DNA from: Bradyrhizobium elkanii WSM2783
GTDB lineage: Bacteria; Pseudomonadota; Alphaproteobacteria; Rhizobiales; Xanthobacteraceae
Direction of reading: 5' to 3'
Assembly (NCBI RefSeq): GCF_000472865.1
Contig: NZ_AXAP01000024.1
Location: forward strand, 8,926 to 72,925
Length of the DNA: 64,000 nucleotides
Below the pieces are notes generated by a model. The model worked only from the letters and a program-made list of their open reading frames with translations. It was not told the origin of the DNA and ran no database searches. This document shows positions 18,906 to 27,619 of the stretch, one piece after another. Each line of letters starts with the position of its first letter. Position 1 is the first letter of the stretch. The position numbers and the translations under genes are program-made.

Positions 18906-20150
18906 CTACTTCATCGGCCAGACGGCTTCGGCCACTGCCGCCTGCGGCGGGAAGATGGTGACGAACTTGCCGCCGATGTATTGCAGCAGCACCGGATCGG
19001 CGTCGTTGTTCTGGCCCATGTCGTCGAATTTCACGCGCTTCCAGGGCATGATGGTCGCCTCGCCCGGCATGTCGGTCGCGACCAGCGCCTCGCGGATCTT
19101 CTCGCCATCGGTGGACTTGGCGCGATTGATGGCGTCAGCCATCACGATCAGGCCCATGAACTGGCGCGAGGAATAGTCGTTGAAGTCCTTGCCCGAGCGC
19201 TCCTTATACATCGCGTTGATCTTGCCGACCATCGGCCGCTTGGCGGCGAGATCGAGCGAGAAGCTGCCGCGCGAGATCACGCCTTCGAGCTTGTCGCCGA
19301 CCGCGTCATACAGCGCCTTCTCGGAGAAGCCGGCGTCCTGGGCCACGATCGCGGGCGGCTTGTAGCCGAGCTCGGCCATGGTCTTCACGAGCAGGATGCC
19401 GTCGGTGGTGTAGCTCGAGGGCATCAGCACGTCGGCATTACCAGCCTTGAGTTGCTGCACTTCGGCCGACAGCGACGGCGAGTTGGCGCGGTACTTGATA
19501 TCGGCAACGATCTTGTAGCCGCGCTCACGTGCGAGCTTGGTCTGGGCGTTGCCGGAGTCGGTGCCGAAGATGGTATCCTCGTGGAACAGCGACAGCGTGT
19601 CGATCTTGGTGCCCTTCTTCTTCATCGCATCGAAGAAGTCGAACATCGCGGTCGAGAACATCTCGTCATGAGGCGCCGCGCGGAAATAGAATTTCAGGCC
19701 GCGGCGATGCAGGCTCGGCGAGGAATTGTCGGCCGAGATGAAGGGGATCTGGTAACGCTCGCAGATCTGGCTGACGGTGACGGCAACCGCGCTCTGGTAG
19801 GTGCCGACGATGGCGCAGACCTTCTCCTGCGTGATCAGGCGCTCGGCCTCGGCCCGGCCCTTCTGCGGATCGGCCTGGTGATCGGCGAAGACGAGGCGGA
19901 CCTTGGCGCCGCCGAGACCGGACAGGCCCTCGCCCTTGGCGAGCGGCAGCTCGAAATCATAGTTCTTGTTGATGATGTCGGCCGCTGTCTCGAATGCCTT
20001 TTGCGCGTCGACGCCGATCTGGGCGCTGGCGCCGGACAGCGGATAGATCACGCCGATCACCACCTCGCTGGTTTGCGCGCGCGCAGCGATCGGCGCGAGC
20101 GCGGCAGCAGCGGTGGCTCCAAGCAACACATTGCGGCGAGTGATCGTCAT
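18906..20150 (-). CDS. livJ: ABC transporter substrate-binding protein (Leu/Ile/Val-binding family)
   Basis: Periplasmic binding protein of 414 residues (type I fold). It has an N-terminal export signal with a twin arginine, TRRNVLLGA (residues 4-12), a hydrophobic core, and cleavage likely after 'AARA'. The mature protein begins 'VVIGVIYPLSGASAQIG', the family opening. 'VGTYQSAVAVTVSQICE' (about 115-131) is the ligand-binding cleft. It precedes livHMGF on the same strand and lies 90 bases after a DUF1445 gene. The ligand may be an amino acid, amide or related acid. Confidence 0.88.
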   Translation of the reverse strand: MTITRRNVLLGATAAAALAPIAARAQTSEVVIGVIYPLSGASAQIGVDAQKAFETAADIINKNYDFELPLAKGEGLSGLGGAKVRLVFADHQADPQKGRAEAERLITQEKVCAIVGTYQSAVAVTVSQICERYQIPFISADNSSPSLHRRGLKFYFRAAPHDEMFSTAMFDFFDAMKKKGTKIDTLSLFHEDTIFGTDSGNAQTKLARERGYKIVADIKYRANSPSLSAEVQQLKAGNADVLMPSSYTTDGILLVKTMAELGYKPPAIVAQDAGFSEKALYDAVGDKLEGVISRGSFSLDLAAKRPMVGKINAMYKERSGKDFNDYSSRQFMGLIVMADAINRAKSTDGEKIREALVATDMPGEATIMPWKRVKFDDMGQNNDADPVLLQYIGGKFVTIFPPQAAVAEAVWPMK

Positions 20151-20240
20151 TTGCGGAAATTCCCCTTAATTGAAGCGTAGCTATCGAATGAAACGGAAGG
20201 CGGTTGCGGTAAAGCCTCAAGAAACGGCAGGCGCTGCCCT

Positions 20241-21059
20241 TTAGAGCACAGCCAACTGCTTGTTCCTCAGATCAGTGATCAGCATCAATCCCGGCGCATG
20301 CGTGATCGCGAATGGTAGCTTGGCGTTCGCGATCACCGCCTGCGGTGTCACGCCGCACGCCCAGAATACCGGGATCTCATCGGCTTCGACCGGAACCGGA
20401 TCACCATAGTCGGGCTTGGCGATGTCGCTGATGCCAATCAGATGCGGATGGCCGAGATGCACCGGCGCGCCGTGCACCGAGGGAAAACGCGAGGTGACCT
20501 GCACCGCGCGGATCGCATCGGCCGGCTTGAAGGGACGCATCGACACCACCATCGGCCCCGCGAACGGGCCCGACGATCGGCAGGCGATATTGGTGCGGTA
20601 CATCGGCACCCGCACGTTGCGCTCGATGTGACGGATCGGCAGGCCCTCGTCCATCAGCGCTTCTTCGAACGAGAACGAGCAGCCGAGCACGAAGGTGACG
20701 AGATCGTCGCGCCAATGCTGCATGATGTCGGTCGGCTCCTCCACTACCTCGCCGTCGCGCCAGACACGATAGCGCGGCACGTCGGTGCGGATGTCGAGAT
20801 CAAGGCCGAGCGCGGGGATCCGGGGATCGCCGACGTCAGACATGCCGATAATCGGGCATGGCTTCGGGTTGAGCTGACAGAAGCGGTGGAAGGCCCCTGC
20901 GAGCTTTTCTGGCAGGATGGCAAGGTTGCCCTGGACAAAGCCGTTCGCCACGCCGGCGGTGCTCGAAGCCATGCCCTTACGGTACGCCAGCCGGGCCTCT
21001 CGGCTCGGAAGCACGGGGTCGTTGTCACGGGCTTGCTGCGCTGCCGCAAAAACAGTCAT
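20241..21059 (-). CDS. DUF1445 putative hydro-lyase / D-glutamate cyclase family
   Basis: The 272-residue protein matches the UPF0317/DUF1445 (YcsI) family. The recognisable motifs are '[11 protein letters not shown]' (about residues 44-54), '[14 protein letters not shown]' (about 120-133) and '[10 protein letters not shown]' (about 210-219). Characterised relatives include D-glutamate cyclases acting on D-glutamate / 5-oxo-D-proline; others are only called hydro-lyases. The ATG at 21059 is chosen for its fit to family length. Upstream in-frame ATGs would extend into the LysR-operator region. It is divergent from a LysR regulator and reads toward livJHMGF, so it may be the first gene of that unit. 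Confidence 0.85.
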   Translation of the reverse strand: MTVFAAAQQARDNDPVLPSREARLAYRKGMASSTAGVANGFVQGNLAILPEKLAGAFHRFCQLNPKPCPIIGMSDVGDPRIPALGLDLDIRTDVPRYRVWRDGEVVEEPTDIMQHWRDDLVTFVLGCSFSFEEALMDEGLPIRHIERNVRVPMYRTNIACRSSGPFAGPMVVSMRPFKPADAIRAVQVTSRFPSVHGAPVHLGHPHLIGISDIAKPDYGDPVPVEADEIPVFWACGVTPQAVIANAKLPFAITHAPGLMLITDLRNKQLAVL

Positions 21060-21133
21060 TTGACCGACCTGCCTAATATCTCGACAAGCGCAACCAACAC
21101 CATGCGTGCTATAAAGTCTAATCTTCCTTTCTA

Positions 21134-21160
21134 ATCGAATTCGATAAATCCCATTTATCG
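21134..21160. promoter_or_regulatory. Overlapping palindromes with a LysR-type box
   Basis: Two perfect palindromes overlap: atcgaattcgat (21134-21145) and cgataaat-ccc-atttatcg (21142-21160). The second contains a T-N11-A motif, the LysR-family consensus. It lies 18 bases upstream of the LysR ATG and in the divergent promoter region of the DUF1445 gene, so autoregulation and control of the divergent unit are likely. Confidence 0.65.
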
Positions 21161-21178
21161 AGTGGGAAAAAGCTTCCA

Positions 21179-22096
21179 ATGCTTGATTTCAAGTCGATCG
21201 AAACGTTCCTCTGGGTGGTCAAGCTCGGAAGCTTCCGCGGCGCGGCGCAGCGGCTCAACACGACCCAGCCGGCGATCTCCCAACGCATCGCGCAGCTCGA
21301 GCGCGAATTGGGCGTGAAGCTGCTCAATCGCGACCATCGGGTGGCCTCGCCGACGCCAAGCGGCCGGCGGATGATGGTCTATGCGGAGAAGCTGATCGGG
21401 CTGCGCTCGGAGATGATGGCCGAGATCGGCGACCGCTCCGCGATGCGCGGCGTGCTCCGGCTCGGCGTGGCCGAGACCATCGTGCACACCTGGCTGACGC
21501 GCCTCGTCAAGAGCGTCAACGAGGTCTATCCGAACCTGTCGCTGGAGATCGAAGTCGACATCACGCCGAATTTGAGCGCGCGGCTGCTCGCGCAAGAGAT
21601 CGAGCTGGCCTTCGTGGTGGGGCCGCTATCGGCGTCGGGCGTGCAGAGCCGCGTGCTTTGCGATTATCCGATCGGATTTCTGGCGAGCCCGGCGCTCGGC
21701 CTCGGCAATGGCCCGGTGGCGCGGCATGAGCTGGCGCGCTTTCCGATCATCACCTTTCCCCGCAAGACAGTGCCTTACGAAAGCGTGCGCGCGGTGTTCG
21801 AACGGCCAGACCTGCCGCCGATCCGGCTGCACGCAAGCGCCTCGCTGGCAACCGTCATCCACATGGCGATCGAAGGGCTCGGCATCGCCGTGATCCCGTC
21901 GGCCATCGTCGAGAACGAACTCGCCGACGGACGGCTGCAACTGCTCGATACCGACATCAACATGGCGCCGCTCACCTTCAACGCAAACTGGCTCACCTCC
22001 CCCGACATCGCCGCAATCGAGCGCGTCGCCGACCTCGCGCGCCAGATCGCGCAAGCGAGCCCGTCGGTTGACGAGGCGCTGCGGGCGCGTCATTGA
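21179..22096 (+). CDS. LysR-family transcriptional regulator
   Basis: DNA-binding activator or repressor, 305 residues. A winged helix-turn-helix fills residues 1-65 ([34 protein letters not shown]), and the C-terminal part is a co-inducer-binding domain of the periplasmic-binding-protein type. The ATG at 21179 matches the family start. It diverges from the DUF1445-liv unit and precedes the M20 hydrolase gene on the same strand. The effector is unknown but is plausibly the ligand of the liv-type transporter or a product of the adjacent enzymes. Confidence 0.92.
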   Translation: MLDFKSIETFLWVVKLGSFRGAAQRLNTTQPAISQRIAQLERELGVKLLNRDHRVASPTPSGRRMMVYAEKLIGLRSEMMAEIGDRSAMRGVLRLGVAETIVHTWLTRLVKSVNEVYPNLSLEIEVDITPNLSARLLAQEIELAFVVGPLSASGVQSRVLCDYPIGFLASPALGLGNGPVARHELARFPIITFPRKTVPYESVRAVFERPDLPPIRLHASASLATVIHMAIEGLGIAVIPSAIVENELADGRLQLLDTDINMAPLTFNANWLTSPDIAAIERVADLARQIAQASPSVDEALRARH

Positions 22097-22116
22097 ACGA
22101 ACACCATGTAACGACG

Positions 22117-22195
22117 CGTCATTCCGGGGCGCCCGCAGGGCGAACTTGGAATCTCGAGATTCCGAGTCTGGTCCTTCGGACCATCCCGGAATGAC
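22117..22195. repeat. Palindromic repeat family F, copy 1
   Basis: Starts 'cgtcattccgggg', ends 'cccggaatgac', with inner 'ggaatctcgagattcc'. Its last bases create an ATG (22191) in frame with the next gene, but that ATG belongs to the repeat. Confidence 0.8.
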
Positions 22196-22217
22196 AGAAA
22201 ACGAATGGAACGAACGC

Positions 22218-23468
22218 ATGAGCCGAGCCGCATCCAACCTGCAGATCGATTCCGCCCGCCTCTGGGGCACGATTCATGAAACTGCGAAATTCGGCGCGAC
22301 GCCGAAAGGCGGTGTGCGGCGGCTGACATTGAGCGCCGAGGACAAGCAGGTGCGCGACTGGTTCCGCAAGGCCTGCGAGGACGCAGGGCTTGAAGTCCAT
22401 GTCGACGCGCTCGGCTCGATGTTCGGCCTGCGCAAGGGCCGCGACATGTCGAAACCGCCGATCGGGCTCGGCTCGCATCTCGACACCCAGCCGACCGGCG
22501 GCAAATATGACGGCGTGCTCGGCACGCTCGCCGCGCTCGAAGTCGTGCGCACGCTCAATGATGCCGGCATCGAGACCGAGATGCCGATCTGCATCTGCAA
22601 CTGGACCAACGAAGAAGGCTCGCGCTTCGCGCCGGCGATGATGGCCTCCGCCGCCTATGTCGGCGATTTCACCACTGATGACATCCTGTCGCGCAGGGAT
22701 GCCGAGGGCGTCACGGTTAGCGAGGCGCTTGACAGCATCGGCTATCGCGGCACGACGGCGGTCGGCACGCAAAAATTCTCCGGCTTCGTCGAATTGCATA
22801 TCGAGCAGGGCCCGATCCTGGAAGCCGAGAACAAGACCATCGGCGTGGTCGATTCCGGCCAGGGCGTCTTGTGGTACGACGGCAAGATCACGGGCTTCGA
22901 GAGCCATGCCGGCTCGACACCGATGCCGCTGCGGCGCGATGCGCTGGCGACCTTGTCGGAGATCGTGCTGGCGATGGAGAGCATCGCGAAAAAGCACGGG
23001 CCGAACGCGGTCGGCACAATCGGCGAGGCCGTGATCGCGAAGCCCTCGCGCAACGTCATTCCGGGCGAGATCGCCTTCACCGTCGATTGCCGCAGCGCCG
23101 ATGCCGCCATCATGGACGCGCTGGACAAGGACCTGCGCGCTGCGATCGCCGAGATCGCCGCCCGCCGCAAGGTCGAGGTTACGCTCGACCTGGTCTGGCG
23201 CAAGCCGCCGACGCATTTTGATCCCAAGCTGGTCGATGCCGTCGAGAACGCCGCCAAGCAACTCGGCTATTCGCACCGGCGCATCACCTCGGGCGCCGGC
23301 CACGACGCCTGCAACCTCAACACGTTGATCCCCGCGGCAATGGTGTTCGTACCCTGCAAGGACGGCATCAGCCACAACGAGCTCGAGGACGCAACGCAGA
23401 CCGATTGCGCCGCCGGCGCCAACGTACTGATGCATACGGTGCTGGCACTCGCTGGCGTCGCGTCCTGA
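22218..23468 (+). CDS. M20-family Zn-dependent amidohydrolase (N-carbamoyl-amino acid / allantoate type)
   Basis: Hydrolase of 416 residues that would release ammonia and CO2 from carbamoyl or ureido groups. Metal-site residues are visible: His87 and Asp89 in GSHLDTQ, bridging Asp98, Glu132-Glu133 in NEEGSRF, a dimer-interface 'HIEQGP', and a late 'SGAGHDACN'. This is the pattern of N-carbamoyl-L-amino-acid hydrolase and allantoate amidohydrolase, which cannot be separated here. The ATG at 22218 is chosen over the in-frame ATG at 22191, which lies in a repeat. It is 30 bases before the 2-hydroxyacid dehydrogenase gene. Confidence 0.87.
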   Translation: MSRAASNLQIDSARLWGTIHETAKFGATPKGGVRRLTLSAEDKQVRDWFRKACEDAGLEVHVDALGSMFGLRKGRDMSKPPIGLGSHLDTQPTGGKYDGVLGTLAALEVVRTLNDAGIETEMPICICNWTNEEGSRFAPAMMASAAYVGDFTTDDILSRRDAEGVTVSEALDSIGYRGTTAVGTQKFSGFVELHIEQGPILEAENKTIGVVDSGQGVLWYDGKITGFESHAGSTPMPLRRDALATLSEIVLAMESIAKKHGPNAVGTIGEAVIAKPSRNVIPGEIAFTVDCRSADAAIMDALDKDLRAAIAEIAARRKVEVTLDLVWRKPPTHFDPKLVDAVENAAKQLGYSHRRITSGAGHDACNLNTLIPAAMVFVPCKDGISHNELEDATQTDCAAGANVLMHTVLALAGVAS

Positions 23469-23498
23469 CCGGTCCACCAAGCAAGATGGAGATGTGCC

Positions 23499-24410
23499 GT
23501 GCGCGGGGTTTTTGTCGACGCCAATGAATCGCTTGCCGTGATCTTCGAGCGCCTGGAGAAACCCGGCGATCCCAAGGTGCGCATCCACCGCAATCCCGAC
23601 GTCACGTCCGACCAGCTGCCTAAAGTGCTCGACGGCGCCGAGATCGCCATCATCGACCACACGGCGCTGCCGACCGACATCGCAAAGCAGTGCGGCGGGC
23701 TGAAGCACGTCGTGTTCCTCGGCACCGGCGCGCGCAGCTACATGAATCCGGAGGAACTCGCCGAACTCGGCATCTCCGTGCATCTGATCAAGGGCTATGG
23801 CGACACCGCCGTGGCGGAGTCCGCGATCGCGCTGATGTGGGCCTCCGCCCGCGTGCTGGCGCAGATGGACCGCGAGATGCGCGCCGGAAAGTGGCTGCGC
23901 GAAGACGGCATGCAGCTCACCGGCAAGACGCTCGGCCTGATCGGCTTCGGCGGGATCGCGGCTGAAGTCGCGCGCATCGCGCTGGGATCGGGGATGCGCG
24001 TGATCGCCTGGAACCGCTCGCCGAAAAACTATCCGGGCGTCGACTTCGTCGATCTCGACACGCTGCTCGCGCAGAGCCATGTCGTCTCGCTGCATCTCCT
24101 GCTCAACGATGACACGAGAGGCTTCATCACCCGCGAGCGCATCGCCGCGATGAAGCCGGGCGTCATCTTCGTCAACACCGCCCGGGCCGCCATCGTCGAC
24201 GAAGCAGCGATGATCGATGCGCTGAACTCAGGCCACATCCGCCACGCCGGGCTCGATGTCTTCACCGTCGAGCCGCTGCCTGCCGATCATCCGCTGACAA
24301 AACTGCCAAACGTCACGCTCTCGGCGCATTCCGCCTTCCGCACGCCGGAAGCCAGCGAGAACCTGCTGCATGCCGCCTGGGAGCATTGCCGGCGTATTGT
24401 AAAGGGCTAG
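23499..24410 (+). CDS. D-2-hydroxyacid dehydrogenase family protein
   Basis: NAD(P)-dependent dehydrogenase of 303 residues acting on 2-oxo/2-hydroxy acids. The cofactor-binding fingerprint is GFGGIA within 'TLGLIGFGGIAAEVARI' (about residues 146-162). The catalytic-site regions are 'FVNTARAAIVDE', the Glu in 'FTVEPLP' and the late His in 'LSAHSAF'. GTG at 23499 is the start: GGAG lies 7 bases upstream (23488-23491). It probably forms a unit with the M20 hydrolase. The N-terminal substrate domain is shorter than in phosphoglycerate dehydrogenase, so serine synthesis is unlikely. Confidence 0.87.
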   Translation: MRGVFVDANESLAVIFERLEKPGDPKVRIHRNPDVTSDQLPKVLDGAEIAIIDHTALPTDIAKQCGGLKHVVFLGTGARSYMNPEELAELGISVHLIKGYGDTAVAESAIALMWASARVLAQMDREMRAGKWLREDGMQLTGKTLGLIGFGGIAAEVARIALGSGMRVIAWNRSPKNYPGVDFVDLDTLLAQSHVVSLHLLLNDDTRGFITRERIAAMKPGVIFVNTARAAIVDEAAMIDALNSGHIRHAGLDVFTVEPLPADHPLTKLPNVTLSAHSAFRTPEASENLLHAAWEHCRRIVKG

Positions 24411-24416
24411 ACCCCG

Positions 24417-24535
24417 CCGTCTCCCGGCGAAAGCCGGGACCCATACCGCGTTGTGCTCTCGGCTTACGCGCGGTGGCAGAGGCGCATCATAACCACGGCC
24501 TGTGGTTATGGATCCCCGCTTTCGCGGGGATGACA
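24417..24535. repeat. Palindromic repeat family G, copy 2
   Basis: Left 'ccgtctcccggcgaaagcc', inner 'cataaccacggcctgtggtt', right 'ccccgctttcgcgggga'. It lies between the convergent dehydrogenase genes. Confidence 0.75.
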
Positions 24536-24543
24536 GCGAGCGC

Positions 24544-25623
24544 CTAATCCACCATCTCCGCGACCGCCTTGCCGCAAGCCTCGGTATCCGCATTGCCGCC
24601 GAGGTCGCGGGTGCGGAGCGTGCGTTCGGCGAGCGTGCGTTCGATCGCGCCGACCACCGCGTCCGCCGCCGGCTTCTCGCCGAGATGCTCCAGCATCATC
24701 GCGCCTGACCAGATCATGCCGATGGGGTTGGCGATCCCTTGGCCCGCGATATCGGGCGCCGAGCCGTGCACCGGCTCGAACACCGACGGGAAATCGCCTT
24801 CCGGATTGATGTTGCCCGAGGGCGCAATGCCGATGGTGCCGGTACAGGCCGGGCCGAGATCGGAGAGGATATCCCCGAACAAATTGGAGCCGACCACGAC
24901 GTCGAACCAGTCCGGATGCAGCACGAAGTTCGCGGTCAGGATGTCGATGTGGTACTTGTCCCACTTCACCGACGGATAGTTCTTGGCCATCGCCTCCACG
25001 CGCTCGTCCCAATAGGGCATGGTAATCGAGATGCCGTTCGACTTCGTCGCGGAGGTCAGATGCTTCTTCGGCCGCGACTGCGCGAGGTCGAAGGCGAATT
25101 TCAGGATGCGGTCGACGCCGATGCGGGTCATCACCGTCTGCTGCGTCACGAACTCACGCTCGGTGTCCGGGAACATCCGCCCGCCGACGGACGAATATTC
25201 GCCTTCGGTGTTCTCGCGCACCACCCAGAAATCAATATCGCCGGGCTTGCGGTTCGCGAGCGGCGACGGCACGCCGGGCATCAGCCGCACCGGGCGCAAA
25301 TTGACATACTGGTCGAACTCACGGCGGAACTTGATCAGCGAGCCCCACAGCGAGACGTGATCCGGAATCTTGGCCGGCCAGCCGACCGCGCCGAAATAGA
25401 TCGCGTCGTGCTTGCCTATCTGCTCCTTCCAGTCATCCGGCATCATCTGGCCGTGCTTCTCGTAATAGTCATAGGAGGCGAAATCGAAATGGTCGAACTG
25501 CACGGCGACGCCATGTTTCTTCGCGGCGGCCTCGAGCACACGCAGCCCCTCCGGCATCACCTCCTTGCCGATGCCGTCGCCGGGAATGACCGCGATCCGA
25601 TACTGTTTCTTTGCGTTGGCCAT
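24544..25623 (-). CDS. Tartrate dehydrogenase / beta-decarboxylating dehydrogenase
   Basis: NAD-dependent, Mn/Mg-dependent dehydrogenase of the isopropylmalate-dehydrogenase superfamily, 359 residues. Landmarks are the N-terminal 'AVIPGDGIGKEV', 'VVRENTEGEYSSVGGR', 'SATKSNG' and the metal-Asp region 'SNLFGDILSDLGPACTG' with 'FEPVHGSAPDI'. The overall pattern is that of tartrate dehydrogenase/D-malate dehydrogenase (TtuC/DmlA-like) rather than LeuB. The ATG at 25623 is preferred over 25632. The enzyme would send tartrate or malate to glycerate/pyruvate. It diverges from an SDR gene. Confidence 0.85.
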   Translation of the reverse strand: MANAKKQYRIAVIPGDGIGKEVMPEGLRVLEAAAKKHGVAVQFDHFDFASYDYYEKHGQMMPDDWKEQIGKHDAIYFGAVGWPAKIPDHVSLWGSLIKFRREFDQYVNLRPVRLMPGVPSPLANRKPGDIDFWVVRENTEGEYSSVGGRMFPDTEREFVTQQTVMTRIGVDRILKFAFDLAQSRPKKHLTSATKSNGISITMPYWDERVEAMAKNYPSVKWDKYHIDILTANFVLHPDWFDVVVGSNLFGDILSDLGPACTGTIGIAPSGNINPEGDFPSVFEPVHGSAPDIAGQGIANPIGMIWSGAMMLEHLGEKPAADAVVGAIERTLAERTLRTRDLGGNADTEACGKAVAEMVD

Positions 25624-25798
25624 GAAGAACACCCTTGTGATTTGCCCGGCTTGAGGCGCCGTCTATTCTCGCGCCCTGCAATGGACCAAACTTCGCCCCG
25701 GCGCAACGCTGCAGTGCAATGTTGACGGTCAAGGCGTGATCCACCTACCAATTCCGCCGACTTTTCTCCGATCCCCTCCAGCAACAGCGAGTATTGCC

Positions 25799-26572
25799 AT
25801 GGACCTGCATCTGCGCGGCAAGCGCGTTCTGATTACCGGCGCCTCCAAGGGCATCGGCGCGGCCGCCGCCGAAGCCTTTGCCGAGGAAGGCTGCCATCTG
25901 CTGCTGGCCGCCCGCAGCGGCGACCAGTTGAAGGCGCTGGCCGACCGACTGCGCTCGGCCCACCAGATCGATGCCGCGACGTCGGTGGTCGACCTGCGCA
26001 AGCCGGAGGATCTGGCGCGATTGTCCAAAGAGGCAGCCGACATCGACATCCTCGTCAACAATGCCGGCGATATTCCCGGCGGCTCGATCGACAAGATCGA
26101 TGAGGCGACCTGGCGACACGCCTGGGAACTCAAGGTGTTCGGCTATATCAATCTCACCCGCGCGATCTACGCACAGATGAAGGCGCGTGGCGGCGGCGTG
26201 ATCATCAACGACATCGGCGCCGCCGGCGAGAAATTCGATGCCAACTACATCGCCGGCAGCGCCGGCAACGCCGCGCTGATGGCGCTGACCCGCGCGCTCG
26301 GCGGCAAGAGCCTTGCCGACAACATCCGCGTCGTCGGCATCAACCCCGGTCCCGTCGGCACCGACCGGCATGTCACGCTGCTCAAGACCCGCGCCAAACA
26401 TCAGTTCGGCGACGAGAACCGCTACAAGGAATTCCAGAAGAGCCTGCCACTCGGCCGCCCTGCCCACGCGCGCGAGATCGCCGACCTCATGGCGTTCCTG
26501 GCATCCGACCGCGCGGGTTATACGTCAGGCGTGATCTATACGGTGGATGGCGGCATCAGCGCAGGGTGGTGA
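25799..26572 (+). CDS. SDR-family protein with altered active site
   Basis: Rossmann-fold short-chain dehydrogenase-like protein of 257 residues. The cofactor motif GASKGIG (14-20), 'NNAG' and the C-terminal 'GxxxxVDGG' pattern are normal. The catalytic YxxxK is not: Tyr150 is followed by I-A-G-S, so Ser154 stands where Lys should be, and the usual catalytic Ser region reads NDIGAAG without Ser. It may use a different mechanism or lack reductase activity. The ATG at 25799 is chosen to match family starts. It is divergent from the tartrate dehydrogenase-like gene. Confidence 0.82.
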   Translation: MDLHLRGKRVLITGASKGIGAAAAEAFAEEGCHLLLAARSGDQLKALADRLRSAHQIDAATSVVDLRKPEDLARLSKEAADIDILVNNAGDIPGGSIDKIDEATWRHAWELKVFGYINLTRAIYAQMKARGGGVIINDIGAAGEKFDANYIAGSAGNAALMALTRALGGKSLADNIRVVGINPGPVGTDRHVTLLKTRAKHQFGDENRYKEFQKSLPLGRPAHAREIADLMAFLASDRAGYTSGVIYTVDGGISAGW

Positions 26573-26582
26573 TGGCTACCAC

Positions 26583-26666
26583 CGTCATTGCGAGCGAAGC
26601 GAAGCAATCCATCGCATCCGCGGAGACAGTATGGATTGCTTCGTCGCTCACGCTCCTCGCAATGAC
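26583..26666. repeat. Palindromic repeat family B, copy 3
   Basis: 'cgtcattgcgagcgaagcga' ... 'cgctcctcgcaatgac'. Lies between convergent genes, 10 bases after the SDR stop codon. Confidence 0.85.
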
Positions 26667-26675
26667 AGGTGGGCC

Positions 26676-27521
26676 TCACTCGCCCTCGCACAACCGCCGG
26701 ATCAGCGTCGTGATCCGGCCATTCGGCGACATCATCTCGTCCATGATTGAAAAATGGTCAGCGCCGGGAATCTCCTCATACGTCACGGGCAATCCGTAAT
26801 TGGCGCGGTGCCCGGCAAAATCGGCGGTCTGCTTGCGCAGGAGCGGCAGTTCGCCGCTGCCGACCACAAGCGACAGCGGCTTCGGCGGCCCGCCCGCCTG
26901 CTCCATCGGAGAATTGCGGTGGGAAGCCGCCTCGTCGAGCCCGAGCTTGACGTTGAGATAGCTCATCCGGATCGGCTCGAGATCATAGATGCCAGAGATC
27001 GCGACCCCGCCCCGCACATGCGGATGCGACAGCGCCATCGCGGTCAGATGACCGCCGGCCGACCAGCCGGAGACGACAAGCTCGGTTTCGGCCGCGCCCA
27101 GCGCCGGCAACTGTTTCGCGAGGAAGTCGGTGCCGGCGTGGATCTCGGCGACGATCTCGTCGAGCGTCGCCTCAGGCGCGAGCGTGTAGCCGATCAGCGC
27201 GACATTGATGCCGTGCGCCATCGGCCCTTCGGCCATTACCGTGAAGAACTCTTTCGATCGCATCTGCCAATAGCCGCCATGGATGAACAGCAGCGTCGGC
27301 GCGCGCTCGCCCGCTTTGAGGAAATCGATGCGGTTGCGCTCACGCGGGCCATAGCGGAGATCGATGTGATTGGGATGGCGCTTGCGCAGCTCGGCGGAGC
27401 GCTCGCCCCAGCCCGCAACGATGTCACCGCTGCCTAAAACTGCGGCACCGTTGTTAAGGCCGCGGTCTCGCTCCTCCTGGCTCATGTCGCGCCAATCGAG
27501 CGCAGAGAAGGGTGTCGTCAT
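26676..27521 (-). CDS. Alpha/beta hydrolase, arylformamidase-like
   Basis: Serine hydrolase of 281 residues. The oxyanion-hole motif HGGYW (81-85) is characteristic of kynurenine-formamidase/arylformamidase-type enzymes, and the nucleophile elbow is GWSAGG with Ser154. A late acid/His pair is likely in 'VVGSGELP' and 'GADHFS'. No other tryptophan-catabolism gene is near, so the true substrate may be another N-formyl or ester compound. It is divergent from the amidase gene, and both could act on amide substrates. Confidence 0.82.
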   Translation of the reverse strand: MTTPFSALDWRDMSQEERDRGLNNGAAVLGSGDIVAGWGERSAELRKRHPNHIDLRYGPRERNRIDFLKAGERAPTLLFIHGGYWQMRSKEFFTVMAEGPMAHGINVALIGYTLAPEATLDEIVAEIHAGTDFLAKQLPALGAAETELVVSGWSAGGHLTAMALSHPHVRGGVAISGIYDLEPIRMSYLNVKLGLDEAASHRNSPMEQAGGPPKPLSLVVGSGELPLLRKQTADFAGHRANYGLPVTYEEIPGADHFSIMDEMMSPNGRITTLIRRLCEGE

Positions 27522-27619
27522 CAGCAGATCTCCGGTTCCAGCCATTCCCCCAGCACGTTTCCACTTTTCCGGAAATTGGTCTAGAGCACTATTCCCTCCG
27601 CTATTACGAACTGCAATCA

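Noticed and set aside
22119-24095. 658-codon antisense frame across the M20 hydrolase and dehydrogenase genes
   Set aside because: Spans two well-supported genes and a repeat, low-complexity charged sequence, no family resemblance.
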